In this document: positions 17,463-25,267 of the stretch, one piece after another
Layout of the letters: every line of letters starts with the position of its first letter
How positions within the stretch are numbered: position 1 is the stretch's first letter
NCBI RefSeq assembly: GCF_008124615.1
Contig: NZ_VNIB01000003.1
Coordinates: 186,001 to 250,000, forward strand
Origin: Geothermobacter ehrlichii
Lineage (GTDB): Bacteria; Desulfobacterota; Desulfuromonadia; Desulfuromonadales; Geothermobacteraceae
Direction of reading: 5' to 3'
Length of the DNA: 64,000 nucleotides
The notes under the pieces: model-generated
The model's database searches: none
What the model was told of the DNA's origin: nothing
Seen by the model: only the letters and a program-made list of their open reading frames with translations
Position numbers and translations under genes: made by a program

Positions 17463-17795
17463 TCAGATGTTCACATCGATTTTCAGCGCTTCGCAGTAAC
17501 CGGTACATTCCAGGCACCGGGTGCAGACGCTGTGGTTCGGGGTTCGGGCCGGGTCGATTCCCTGCGGGCAGTGCCTTTCGCAGGCCCGGCAGTGGCTGCA
17601 GTCCTTGTTTTTCAGGTTCAGAAACAGCCCGGAGAACCTGTTGGCCAGGGCGCAGTTGGAGCAGCTCAGGAAACTGCAGGGAACAAAACGCAGCCAGGAC
17701 AGAAACCAGGCGTTGGCCAGCACCAGGCTGGTGGCCTGTACCCAGCGGCGGGGCGCAATGCCCCTGAGCCATTCCTGGAAAGACTTGGCGGACAT
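17463..17795 (-). CDS. Membrane-associated 4Fe-4S binding protein
   Basis: A 110-residue protein with two ferredoxin motifs in the second half (CSHCRACERHCPQG and CTRCLECTGYCEAL), each CxxCxxC...CP-like, and an extra CSFLSCSNC in the first half. The hydrophobic LVLANAWFLSWLRFVPC segment suggests membrane contact, as in NapH/YccM-type quinol oxidases, but truncated. It lies between the DUF4405 gene and a small membrane protein, all same strand, and is probably a subunit of the same electron-transfer unit. Confidence 0.8.
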   Translation of the reverse strand: MSAKSFQEWLRGIAPRRWVQATSLVLANAWFLSWLRFVPCSFLSCSNCALANRFSGLFLNLKNKDCSHCRACERHCPQGIDPARTPNHSVCTRCLECTGYCEALKIDVNI

Positions 17796-17802
17796 GGGAT
17801 GT

Positions 17803-18021
17803 TCAGTTCTGGTGAGGACGGGTTCTGTGCGGGTAAGGGACCCGGGTTGGCATGCGGCCTCCGGGGAGCCTCACCCGGGAGAAATCGAGCGGCGACGCCT
17901 GTCGCAGGACCCGGGTCATGGCGGCCGGTTTCGGCTGCAGGTAACGGCCGAGCAGAAAGGCACAGACCAGCATGACCAGGACCCAGCCCAGACGTACTAT
18001 CTTCTTCGTTTTCAGCGGCAT
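17803..18021 (-). CDS. Small single-pass membrane protein
   Basis: A 72-residue protein with one N-terminal transmembrane helix (VRLGWVLVMLVCAFLLGRYL) and a basic, proline-rich tail. No family was recognised. It sits 7 bases before the 4Fe-4S gene and two bases after the stop of the DUF134 gene. The tight packing supports it as a real gene, perhaps a structural subunit of the DUF4405 complex. Confidence 0.6.
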   Translation of the reverse strand: MPLKTKKIVRLGWVLVMLVCAFLLGRYLQPKPAAMTRVLRQASPLDFSRVRLPGGRMPTRVPYPHRTRPHQN

Positions 18022-18023
18022 GG

Positions 18024-18350
18024 TCAGGATTCTGCCGGGGATTCGACGGACGTACCCGGTTCTTCGGCGGTCAGCAGGACGGCTCGTCCCTCCAGCAGGG
18101 CATCGATCAGTTTCTTGCGGCCGCCGGCAACCAGTCGCTGCACCGTGCCGCGGGAGACGCCCATGCGTTCTCCGGCCTGCTGCTGGGTCAGGCCGAGGCT
18201 GTCGCACAGATGGAGTGCTTCGGTCTCGTCCGGGTAGAGAGTGGTTGTTTCCAGTTCCTTCAGCGGTGTACCTGCCGGTTTGAAGATCAGGCTGCCGAAT
18301 TCCTGACGGACGCAGCAGCAGTTTCTCGGTTTTCGCGGCCGCGGCGTCAT
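18024..18350 (-). CDS. DUF134 predicted DNA-binding protein
   Basis: A 108-residue protein of the DUF134 (PF02001) type: N-terminal RPRKPRNCCCV with a cysteine cluster and a helix-turn-helix near LGLTQQQAGERMGVSRGTVQRLVAGGRKKL. DUF134 proteins are commonly found with dinitrogenase iron-molybdenum cofactor (NifX/NifB-like) domain proteins, and such a gene is close upstream here. It could be the metal- or Fe-S-responsive regulator of this cluster. The start at 18350 overlaps the DUF302 gene end by 4 bases. Confidence 0.85.
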   Translation of the reverse strand: MTPRPRKPRNCCCVRQEFGSLIFKPAGTPLKELETTTLYPDETEALHLCDSLGLTQQQAGERMGVSRGTVQRLVAGGRKKLIDALLEGRAVLLTAEEPGTSVESPAES

Positions 18351-18823
18351 CGGTGTTCCACCACATCCCGCAGGATTCGTTCTTCTTCCGTGGCCACCTT
18401 GGCCATCACTTCGGTAATGGTTCCGCCGAACATTCTGCTCATCAGCCTGACATTCATCTTTGCCAGACGGACCTGGCCGTCGGCCGGGACGAAAACGCCA
18501 ATGCGGCAGGGCATGATGCCGCTGACCATCTTGTTGGCGTCCTCCCGCAGGACCCGATAGGCGTGGTCCGGCTGGCACATGGAAATGATTTTCACCGGGG
18601 TCATGTCCTCATGCCCGGCCGTTCTGATGGTGTTCTGCAGGTCGTAGATCTTCGGCACATTCCAGCCGTGTGCCTTGGCTGCCTGCTCGATCGCCGCAAC
18701 GGTTTCCTCAAATCCGAGCCTGCTCTTGTGGACCGTCAGCATCAGTTTGGGCATCAGTTTCCAGACCAGAACTCCGGTAATGACAACGCCTGCGATCAGC
18801 CCGAGAAAAAAACTGCCGGCCAT
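18347..18823 (-). CDS. DUF302 membrane-anchored protein
   Basis: A 158-residue protein with an N-terminal membrane anchor (FFLGLIAGVVITGVLVWKLM) followed by a DUF302 fold (SRLGFEETVAAIEQAAKAHGWNV...VRLAKMNVRLMSRMFGG). DUF302 proteins recur beside redox and sulfur genes, with unknown biochemical role. GGAGG lies seven bases before the ATG. It is translationally coupled to the DUF134 gene. Confidence 0.85.
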   Translation of the reverse strand: MAGSFFLGLIAGVVITGVLVWKLMPKLMLTVHKSRLGFEETVAAIEQAAKAHGWNVPKIYDLQNTIRTAGHEDMTPVKIISMCQPDHAYRVLREDANKMVSGIMPCRIGVFVPADGQVRLAKMNVRLMSRMFGGTITEVMAKVATEEERILRDVVEHR

Positions 18824-18882
18824 GATGTCCTCCGAGTAGGAAAAGGGTTGTCCGCTATTTCGTTGATTGCGGGGGCGGCTGC

Positions 18883-19278
18883 TCAGTGGTGACAGCCGCC
18901 TCCGCCGTGTCCGTGGCCATGAGCATGGCCGCCGCAGGTCTGCGCCGGGGTCAGCTCGGGCAGGCCGTTTTCGACGAGGGAGGTGATGTTCTCGGCAACG
19001 GTCTTCGCCTGTGCCCGGTAAACGGTCAGTCCGGCCCGGTTCAGGCCCAGCAGGGCTCCGCTACCGATGCCGCCGACCACGACGGCATCCACTTCCTGCC
19101 CGGCAAGAGCCTTGAGGGGCTGGCAGGCACCGTGGGCGTGGTGCTGATCCCTGTTTTTCAGTGTCTTGACTTCACGGGTTTCAGTGTCGACGACAATAAA
19201 CTGTGGGGCTGACCCGAAATGCCCGTAAACAGGGCTGTTCAGTCCCTGGTCCTCGGCGACGGGAAAACAGATTTTCAT
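18883..19278 (-). CDS. NifX/NifB-like dinitrogenase iron-molybdenum cofactor domain protein
   Basis: A 131-residue protein starting MKICFPVAEDQGLNSPVYGHFG, the NifX/NafY-like domain that binds Fe-S or metal cofactors. The tail is rich in His, Gly and Cys (CGGHAHGHGHGGGGCHH), a likely metal-binding extension. No nif genes are nearby, so it is one of the stand-alone members linked to DUF134 regulators. An AGGAGG ribosome site fixes the start. Confidence 0.9.
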   Translation of the reverse strand: MKICFPVAEDQGLNSPVYGHFGSAPQFIVVDTETREVKTLKNRDQHHAHGACQPLKALAGQEVDAVVVGGIGSGALLGLNRAGLTVYRAQAKTVAENITSLVENGLPELTPAQTCGGHAHGHGHGGGGCHH

Positions 19279-19308
19279 GCTGGCCTCCTGGGAATTTGTC
19301 CGGCTGTT

Positions 19309-19324
19309 TTGTGTATATGCACAA
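19309..19324. promoter_or_regulatory. Inverted repeat upstream of the NifX-like gene
   Basis: TTGTG (19309-19313) and CACAA (19320-19324) flank six bases in an AT-rich stretch 31 bases before the NifX-like start. It is a plausible operator, possibly for the DUF134 protein of the same cluster. Confidence 0.4.
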
Positions 19325-19392
19325 ATATAGTTTTGCGATATATTGATGTCAAGATAATATTTCAACATATTTTATGCGGAAATAGGCTGGCA

Positions 19393-19422
19393 GCCTGGCG
19401 AGGAGAGATCTCCTCACCAGGC
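19393..19422. terminator. Strong hairpin downstream of the DUF3365 gene
   Basis: GCCTGG-C-GAGGAG pairs with CTCCTC-A-CCAGGC around an AGAT loop. No T run follows on either strand, so it may be a transcript-end hairpin rather than a classical terminator. Confidence 0.45.
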
Positions 19423-19540
19423 CGGCCCGGCGGGTTCAGGTTGAACTGCAACTGTCTCTGGTGCAGCCGCAGGTCGTAATGTCGCGCAGCGAACAGGGCG
19501 GGAAGAAGCTGACGGCTGTCAGAAGTGGAACAATGCTGGC

Positions 19541-20116
19541 TCAATCCAGCGGCTTGCTGAGGGTAAAGGCGCCGCGGAGATCTCCCTGGCTGAACCCGGT
19601 CGCCCGGTCGCCTGGATAGTTTTTCCGCAGGGCCTGACGTACGGCCGGAGCAATCTTTTCCCCGTGACAGACCAGGCAGAGCTTGCCGGTGGGGATGGCC
19701 TTGAGAAAACGGAAGCGCCGCCCCTGTTCATCCTCGACGATGGTGGCGCGGACAAGTTTCGCAGCCGGGACGCCCCGCCGGTGCTGTCGTTCGAACTCTT
19801 CGAGAGCGGCTTTTTCCCAGGCGTCCGGACGGTTGTCGGGATTGCGTACGCGCAGGCTGGTGCGCCCGACTTGCCAGCCGGTTGAACGGCTTATCTCTTC
19901 GGCGAACGCCGGCGCCTGCAGGCGGCAGGTTTCGATCGCCCGAACGGGTCCTCCTTCGGCCAGGGCACCGCGAAGGGCCCCTTTCAACCGGGTGACATAG
20001 GTTTTGATTACGGCATTGGCCTCGGCTTTCAGGGCCGCTTCATCGGCTGCCGGCAGCTGTCCGGGGCAGAGCAGCAGGATTGCCAGACTTATGGATGACA
20101 AGGAAATTCCGCGCAT
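19541..20116 (-). CDS. DUF3365 (Tll0287-like) haem sensor protein, exported
   Basis: A 191-residue protein with a signal peptide (SISLAILLLCPGQLPAA) and one haem site, CLVCH, near residue 147. The pattern (AIETCRLQAPAFAEEISRSTGWQVGRTSLRVRNPDNRPD) is that of the DUF3365/Tll0287-like haem domain, related to PAS-like redox sensors. ATG 20116 sits behind GGAGGAAGG; in-frame codons further upstream overlap the thioredoxin gene. It is probably a periplasmic c-type haem protein. Confidence 0.85.
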   Translation of the reverse strand: MRGISLSSISLAILLLCPGQLPAADEAALKAEANAVIKTYVTRLKGALRGALAEGGPVRAIETCRLQAPAFAEEISRSTGWQVGRTSLRVRNPDNRPDAWEKAALEEFERQHRRGVPAAKLVRATIVEDEQGRRFRFLKAIPTGKLCLVCHGEKIAPAVRQALRKNYPGDRATGFSQGDLRGAFTLSKPLD

Positions 20117-20132
20117 TCCTTCCTCCATCGGG

Positions 20133-20369
20133 TCAGGGTTTGAGCAGTTTTTCAATTTCGGCCGGGCTCGGCACCTTGCCGGACACCAGCACCTGCCCGT
20201 CGACCGCCAGACCTGGCGTCGCCATGATGCCGAACTTCATGATTTCATTGATGTTGGACACCTTGACCATTTCGTACTCCAGGCCGAGATTGTCGGCGGC
20301 CTGTTTGACGTTCTCCGCCAGTTTCTGACACTTAGCACAGCCGGTTCCGAGGATCTGGATCTTTTTCAT
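20133..20369 (-). CDS. Small thioredoxin-fold protein (redox-active disulfide protein 2)
   Basis: A 78-residue glutaredoxin-like protein. The active site CAKC is in MKKIQILGTGCAKCQKL, and TPGLAVDGQVLVSGKVPS includes the cis-proline. This family commonly neighbours permeases of the ArsP/DUF318 group and ArsR regulators, as here. The AGGGAG ribosome site is eight bases before the ATG. Possible role: handling thiol-bound metalloid for the permease. Confidence 0.92.
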   Translation of the reverse strand: MKKIQILGTGCAKCQKLAENVKQAADNLGLEYEMVKVSNINEIMKFGIMATPGLAVDGQVLVSGKVPSPAEIEKLLKP

Positions 20370-20406
20370 TTTGACTCTCCCTTTTTTTTGGTGGTTTGAA
20401 AATCTG

Positions 20407-20552
20407 CCTCGCGCCCGTTCGCTTGCGCTCACTCGAGACGCAGAGACGCAGAAAAATTCGTAGAATTTTCAGGTTTTGATTCAAACAAAGATTCAATTTT
20501 TCCATTCATTTCGGTTCTTGCCCTCTCTGTGTCTCTGCGTCTCTGCGCGAGG
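20407..20552. repeat. Inverted-repeat element copy 3 (3' side of the permease)
   Basis: The left end CCTCGCGCCCGTTCGC and GAGACGCAGAGACGCAGA pair with the right end TCTGCGTCTCTGCGCGAGG. It shares the CTCGCGCCCGTTCGC start with copies 1 and 2. Confidence 0.82.
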
Positions 20553-20558
20553 GCGACT

Positions 20559-21866
20559 TTAAAAAATAGTCCCATAAATCAACCCGCTCACCGTCGCCAT
20601 CACCATCACCAGCACGACGAAGACGACGGTTTTTTTCGTTCCCATGACGCTGCGGATCACCAGCATGTTCGGCAGGCTCAGCGCCGGGCCGGCGAGCAGC
20701 AGGGCCAGTGCCGGCCCCTTGCCCATGCCGGCACCGAGCAGACCCTGAAGGATGGGAACTTCGGTCAGGGTGGCGAAATACATGAAGGCGCCGAACACAG
20801 AGGCGAACAGGTTCGCGGACAGTGAGTTGCCGCCGACCAGGGAAGTGACCCAGTTGGAAGGAATCAGTCCTTCATGGCCCGGCCGGCCGAGCAGCAGCCC
20901 GGCGACAAGGACGCCGATCAGCAGCAGCGGCAGGATCTTCTTGGCAAAGTCCCAGCTCTCCTCGAACCATTGCCCCATTTCGCCGTCGCGGCTGTCTTTG
21001 AGGTTGCTCAGCACCGAAAGACCGATGACCCCGAAGGTGAAGGCGAGGGTTGGCTGTTGCGGTTGCAGGATCGCCAGCAGCAGTGCGGGCAGGCTGGCGA
21101 TGAAGATACGCCCGAAACCGACTCCGAACCAGGTCGTCAGAATCACCGCCAGGGCGATGGCAAAGCCGCTGGTGATCCACCACTTGGCCGTGTAGATGGC
21201 GTACCAGAGCCCGCTTGGGTCATCGGTTCTGCCCCAGTTGGCGAAGACCAGGATGCCGATCATGCTGGCGAAGTAGAGCGAGGTCTGCCACAGCGGGCGC
21301 CCTTCATCCTCGTCGCCCATGACCGGCGCGGTTGCCGCCTTTTCGGCCTCTTCGCGGCGGAAGAAGAAGTGCATGGCGAGGCCGATGATGACGGCGAACA
21401 GGATGGCGCCGAGAGCCCGGGCGATGCCCATTTCCGGGCCCAGAATCCTGGCGGTCAGGACAATGGCGAGGATGTTGATCGCCGGGCCGGAATAGAGGAA
21501 GGCGCAGGCCGGGCCGAGCCCGGCGCCCATCCGGTAGATCCCGGCAAACAACGGCAGGATAGTGCACGAACAGACCGCGAGGATGGTGCCCGAGACCGAG
21601 GCGACGCCATAGGCGAGCGCCTTGTTCGCCCTGGGGCCGAGATATTTCATCACCGCCGCCTGGCTGACGAAGACCGCCACCGCCCCGGCGATGAAGAAGG
21701 CCGGCACCAGGCAGAGCAACACATGTTCCCGGGCATACCACCTGACCAGGTGCAGCGACTCCAGAATCGCTCCCTGCACCCGTGACGCCTCCACCGGCAG
21801 GAAGAAGCAGCCAGCAAAGACCGCGATGATCCAGATAAGGGGTTTCCATTCGCTTTTCCAGTTCAT
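20559..21866 (-). CDS. arsP: ArsP/DUF318-type permease
   Basis: A 435-residue membrane protein with about ten helices. The motif VCSCTILPLFAGIYRMGAGLGPACAFLYSGPAIN is the signature of the UPF0718 (DUF318) permeases, which include ArsP (export of trivalent organoarsenicals) and SO_0444-like As/Cu-related efflux proteins. The second half repeats the pattern (ASVFGAFMYFATLTEVPILQGLLG). The thioredoxin-like gene is downstream and an ArsR gene upstream, with a shared operator. Flanked by repeat copies 3 and 4. The symbol is by similarity. Confidence 0.82.
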   Translation of the reverse strand: MNWKSEWKPLIWIIAVFAGCFFLPVEASRVQGAILESLHLVRWYAREHVLLCLVPAFFIAGAVAVFVSQAAVMKYLGPRANKALAYGVASVSGTILAVCSCTILPLFAGIYRMGAGLGPACAFLYSGPAINILAIVLTARILGPEMGIARALGAILFAVIIGLAMHFFFRREEAEKAATAPVMGDEDEGRPLWQTSLYFASMIGILVFANWGRTDDPSGLWYAIYTAKWWITSGFAIALAVILTTWFGVGFGRIFIASLPALLLAILQPQQPTLAFTFGVIGLSVLSNLKDSRDGEMGQWFEESWDFAKKILPLLLIGVLVAGLLLGRPGHEGLIPSNWVTSLVGGNSLSANLFASVFGAFMYFATLTEVPILQGLLGAGMGKGPALALLLAGPALSLPNMLVIRSVMGTKKTVVFVVLVMVMATVSGLIYGTIF

Positions 21867-21880
21867 GATGCTTGTTCCCT

Positions 21881-21900
21881 ATTTGGTCAAAAGGCCAAGT
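21881..21900 (-). promoter_or_regulatory. ArsR-type operator of the permease gene
   Basis: ATTTGGTCAAAAGGCCAAGT is an imperfect inverted repeat 14 bases before the permease start. It matches the operator of the adjacent ArsR gene (22369-22388) in 16 of 20 positions. Confidence 0.7.
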
Positions 21901-21915
21901 ACTTAAACGAATTTG

Positions 21916-22016
21916 TCTCGCGCAGAGACGCCAAGGCGCAGAGAAAGACCATAAAATGATTCGTTTATTTCAAATCGATTTTGTTTTCTCTGTGTCTCTG
22001 CGTCTCTGCGCGAGGC
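21916..22016. repeat. Inverted-repeat element copy 4 (5' side of the permease)
   Basis: TCTCGCGCAGAGACGCCAAG at the left and CTCTGCGTCTCTGCGCGAG at the right form long complementary arms around an AT-rich centre. A trailing TTCTTCGTGACTTCGTGG follows. Confidence 0.82.
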
Positions 22017-22044
22017 AGGTTTTCTTCGTGACTTCGTGGTTGCC

Positions 22045-22368
22045 TTACCGGCCGCACACCGCCGAACTGCACCTGGCCTGTTCGCTCAGCACCGCCTCAA
22101 TACAGTCGAAAAAGCCCGTCACGCAGGGGACCCGCAGGCGGTAGAAGACCTGGTTGCCGCGCTTGTCGTCGAGTACCAGTCCGGCGTTCTTCAGCACGCT
22201 TAGGTGCTTGGAAACGGTCGACATGTCCGCGCCGACCAGCTGCTGCAGCTCGCAGACGCAGCGCTCCCCCTGTTCCAGCTCCTCGACCATCAGCAGACGC
22301 GATGGGTGGGCCAGGGCCTTGAGAACCCGGGCGCGGGCTTCGAGTTGTTGGCGGCGTTGTTCGTTCAT
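22045..22368 (-). CDS. arsR: ArsR-family regulator controlling the permease
   Basis: A 107-residue winged-helix repressor with metal-site motif ERCVCELQQLV and recognition helix MSTVSKHLSVLKNAGLVLDD. Additional cysteines (VPCVTGFFDC, ARCSSAVCGR) could bind metalloid near the C-terminus. The ATG directly abuts its own operator, leaving no room for a ribosome site, so translation may be from a leaderless transcript. Confidence 0.93.
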   Translation of the reverse strand: MNEQRRQQLEARARVLKALAHPSRLLMVEELEQGERCVCELQQLVGADMSTVSKHLSVLKNAGLVLDDKRGNQVFYRLRVPCVTGFFDCIEAVLSEQARCSSAVCGR

Positions 22369-22388
22369 ATTTGGCAAAATAGCCAAAT
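22369..22388 (-). promoter_or_regulatory. Autoregulatory operator of the ArsR gene
   Basis: ATTTGGC-AAAATA-GCCAAAT, a perfect 7-bp inverted repeat touching the start codon at 22368. The related site lies before the permease. Confidence 0.75.
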
Positions 22389-22774
22389 GCTCTGTCTGGG
22401 TCAAGCTCCTTTTTTGACAAAAAGAGAGATGGCGCGATGGCGCCTGCCCTGATGGACCCCTGATAGTCTGTCCTGTATCGAAGCGTTCCGGCAGGGGCCG
22501 GAGTGGTTTGCCGCGCGGTGTGGCCGGGAGATTGACAGATTCCAAGAAATTTCCTAGGCTGAAACTCGGCTTTTTATGGAGTCTTGGAGGGGGGCACGCA
22601 CCTGCCGAATCAAGTCGCCTGTTGGCGCTCTCTCCTTTCTTTTTATTCCAAGCAGTTACGGCCTTTGTTGCAGGCTTGTTATAGGTCGTTCCATTTTATC
22701 CAATAACGCGGAATCCGCTTTATCCAATAAAATCGATTCCGCCTAATCCCTGTTAGCTTTTAAGGGCATCATTA
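22389..22774. other. Boundary region left of the cassette insert
   Basis: This 386-base region contains no supported gene. Base composition falls sharply in GC from about 22600. It ends with a degenerate attC-like site: GCGGAATC at 22708-22715 pairs with GATTCCGC at 22735-22742, and a GTTAGC box at 22752-22757 precedes the first cassette gene. Confidence 0.5.
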
Positions 22775-23434
22775 ATGTCTAAGCTTGTCAATGAATTTGA
22801 AGATATCGGTATTTTCTTTGAACTTGAAAATCTTCGGTTGCACTGTGGGTTCACAAAAGACATTCTTGAAAAAGAACAGTCCGATTTTAAAAAGCGAGTT
22901 GACACAAAAGTAGAAAGTCTTACCGGTTCTGCTAGAGAGAATTATTTAGAATGGCTGACCGATAACCATTTTTATTTGTTCAATGTATTTCCTTCATTGC
23001 AATGGCTTTCCTTGTTTAATACAGCATATTCTATGTTTGAAAAAAATATGAATTATATTTGCCGACTGGCTGAAATTAAAACTAAATCAAATTTCAAACT
23101 GAAGGACCTAAACGGTCAGGGGATTCGGAGAGCAAAGTTATACTTAAAAAAAGTTGCAAACATTGAAAAACCATTCGTTGGACTGGAATGGAAAGAAATA
23201 ACAGAGTACGCCGCTTTAAGAAATGTAATGGCTCATGCGACAGGTGAATTAGACTTATCGAGGGATGATCACAAAAAAGTCTTAGACTTTGCTCGACAGC
23301 GTTCAAATATTGAAATCATATACCATAATGGCAATTCAGAATTTCCGGAAATACGTCTTGGCCCAGATATTGTGTTTGAGTCAATACAAAACTATATTGA
23401 TTTTCTTAGATTGCTTTCTAGGCAAGATTTATAA
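22775..23434 (+). CDS. Integron-cassette gene 1: HEPN-like hypothetical protein
   Basis: A 219-residue, AT-rich and Lys/Asn-rich protein unlike the neighbouring genes in codon use. No family is certain. The motif LRNVMAHATGELD near residue 150 is an R-x4-H arrangement typical of HEPN RNases in defence and toxin systems, within an otherwise helical protein. It may therefore be a ribonuclease effector. AAGGG lies eight bases before ATG. An attC-like site follows the stop by three bases. Confidence 0.6.
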   Translation: MSKLVNEFEDIGIFFELENLRLHCGFTKDILEKEQSDFKKRVDTKVESLTGSARENYLEWLTDNHFYLFNVFPSLQWLSLFNTAYSMFEKNMNYICRLAEIKTKSNFKLKDLNGQGIRRAKLYLKKVANIEKPFVGLEWKEITEYAALRNVMAHATGELDLSRDDHKKVLDFARQRSNIEIIYHNGNSEFPEIRLGPDIVFESIQNYIDFLRLLSRQDL

Positions 23435-23437
23435 AAA

Positions 23438-23543
23438 GCTAACAAAATAGATGAACCGGACTGTTGATACATGGGCGATTCTCGTAAAGGTCTCTACTAG
23501 GTTAAACGACCAGTCGTAGCCGGTTATCATGAACCATTAGCCC
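23438..23543 (+). other. attC-like recombination site 1
   Basis: Starts with GCTAAC (23438). The arms ATGA-AACCGG-ACTG (from 23451) and CAGT-CCGGTT-TCAT (from 23511) pair with bulges, and the right end reads ATTAGCC. The layout fits an integron attC folded strand; the terminal box has ATT instead of the usual GTT, so recombination may be impaired. Confidence 0.55.
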
Positions 23544-23557
23544 AAAAGGAATAGTTT

Positions 23558-25267
23558 ATGAAACTTGTCGAATTCCGCATCACGAACTTTCGGGGCTTAG
23601 GTGGCTCCGGCAACGTCATCACGTTCGATGGCAGCAATGTCATATTCCTGATAGGACAGAACAATGTTGGTAAATCGTCTTTCCTCCATGCATACGAGTT
23701 CTTTGTCAATTCTAGGCAGAAGGCAGCGGAATCCGACTTCTTCCAGTACAAGACCGACACAGCTATTGAAATGGAGGCGGACTTCCGCCGTGAAGAGGGT
23801 GACGACGAGAACCCGGATTTCTCGGGTGAACCTGACTGGATTGAGAAATGGGTGCAGACAGATACAGGCCTAATCACAATCAAGAAAATATGGACTGAAG
23901 TCGGCAAGGCCTTCACCAAGTATACCAAGGGCGCTGATGGCGAATTCGTTAAGAACGGATTCGGCGGGATGGATTCTCTGTTCACGAAGTATGCACCAAC
24001 ACCGATCGCCATAAACGCGATAGAAACCGTCGAATCACTTGAGAAGAAGGTCAATGAGATCATTGAGAAAGAGCACCTGAAGAAACTCAAAGAGAATTAC
24101 ACAACGGAATATGATGACGCAGTCACAGCAATCAGGAAGATCCAGGAGAAGGTGACCTCATCCGAGGCTATCCAGACCTATAACACCAATATCAACGCCT
24201 CATTCAAGAAGGTCTTCCCATCGCTCTCACTCAAGATTTCTGTGAAGGATGAGGGAGGTGGCATAGATGTCGTTAAAGCATTTAAGACCAACCACTCCAT
24301 TGATGTGGCGAAAGATGGTGTTGATCGGAAGGAGACTTTTTCGCAGCACGGACACGGGGTGATCCGTCAGGCGCTGTTTAACTTCTTCGCGTTCCTGAAG
24401 AGTGAAACAATCGGCAATAGAAAGGAATACATCCTCCTCTTCGAGGAGCCGGAGCTATTCCTGCACCCGAAATCGACGCGACTATTACGAGAGGAACTTT
24501 ACAGTCTGGCTGAAGACAGCCCATTCCAAATTCTCTGCTGTACACACTGTCCGCAAATGATTGACATCTCGAAACCTCATTGCTCGTTGGTTCGGATCTG
24601 CAAGGTGGAGAATGAAAGGACTGTTTCTCATCAAGTTGGTGAAAGCATATTCCAGAATGAAGTGAACAAAGACTTTGTGCAGATGATCAATCGATTCGAT
24701 CCGAATGTTTGCGAAGCATTCTACGCGGATACTGTGTGTCTGGTCGAGGGAGACACAGAAGCGGTCATTTGTCGTGAACTACTCAAATCTAGTTACCCTT
24801 CAAGCGATATCTTTGTTCTCAATACCGGCTCTAAGAACAACATTCCCTTCTTCCAGCGGATATTGACGCACTTCCGAATCCGCCATGTTGTCATCCATGA
24901 TTCTGACACTCGATACGCATATGTGGATAGAGATCGCACTAAGCCACGCACGAAGAAAGATGGCAACCCTCGAGCAAACTCAGCATGGTCTTTGAATGCA
25001 TCGATTCAGGCTGAGCTAAGTGCTGCCAAGACGCAAGGGGTGCCTGTCGCTCGTCTTGTCTCAGTCTATGACTTCGAAGGCGAGAATGACTACGTGATGG
25101 ATACGGATAAGGGCAAGCCTCTCTCCGCCTATGAATTTGCGACCACTCAGAAAGAAAATGCTGACTTGCCAATACGGAAGTTCCTCGAACAAATAGTAGG
25201 CTGGAATTTCGAGAAGGAGTGGTCTGGCGAGGAAGTGGATGCCATTGAGGAACCATGGAAGGGCTAA
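23558..25267 (+). CDS. Integron-cassette gene 2: OLD-family ATPase/TOPRIM nuclease
   Basis: A 569-residue protein: ABC-type ATPase with Walker A GQNNVGKS (33-40), signature-like FSQHGHGVIRQAL, Walker B YILLFEEPELFLHP and a His loop CTHCPQMI, followed by a TOPRIM nuclease domain (CLVEGDTEAVI and VIHDSDTRYA). This order is that of OLD/class 1 nucleases such as phage P2 Old and of Gabija GajA-like proteins. No GajB-type helicase is next to it. The stop codon lies inside the attC R'' box (GGCTAAC). Likely anti-phage function by family; not proven. Confidence 0.88.
   Translation: MKLVEFRITNFRGLGGSGNVITFDGSNVIFLIGQNNVGKSSFLHAYEFFVNSRQKAAESDFFQYKTDTAIEMEADFRREEGDDENPDFSGEPDWIEKWVQTDTGLITIKKIWTEVGKAFTKYTKGADGEFVKNGFGGMDSLFTKYAPTPIAINAIETVESLEKKVNEIIEKEHLKKLKENYTTEYDDAVTAIRKIQEKVTSSEAIQTYNTNINASFKKVFPSLSLKISVKDEGGGIDVVKAFKTNHSIDVAKDGVDRKETFSQHGHGVIRQALFNFFAFLKSETIGNRKEYILLFEEPELFLHPKSTRLLREELYSLAEDSPFQILCCTHCPQMIDISKPHCSLVRICKVENERTVSHQVGESIFQNEVNKDFVQMINRFDPNVCEAFYADTVCLVEGDTEAVICRELLKSSYPSSDIFVLNTGSKNNIPFFQRILTHFRIRHVVIHDSDTRYAYVDRDRTKPRTKKDGNPRANSAWSLNASIQAELSAAKTQGVPVARLVSVYDFEGENDYVMDTDKGKPLSAYEFATTQKENADLPIRKFLEQIVGWNFEKEWSGEEVDAIEEPWKG

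Noticed and set aside
19362-19544. A 60-codon minus-strand open frame upstream of the NifX-like gene
   Set aside because: It spans a strong hairpin, has no ribosome site and no recognisable features.
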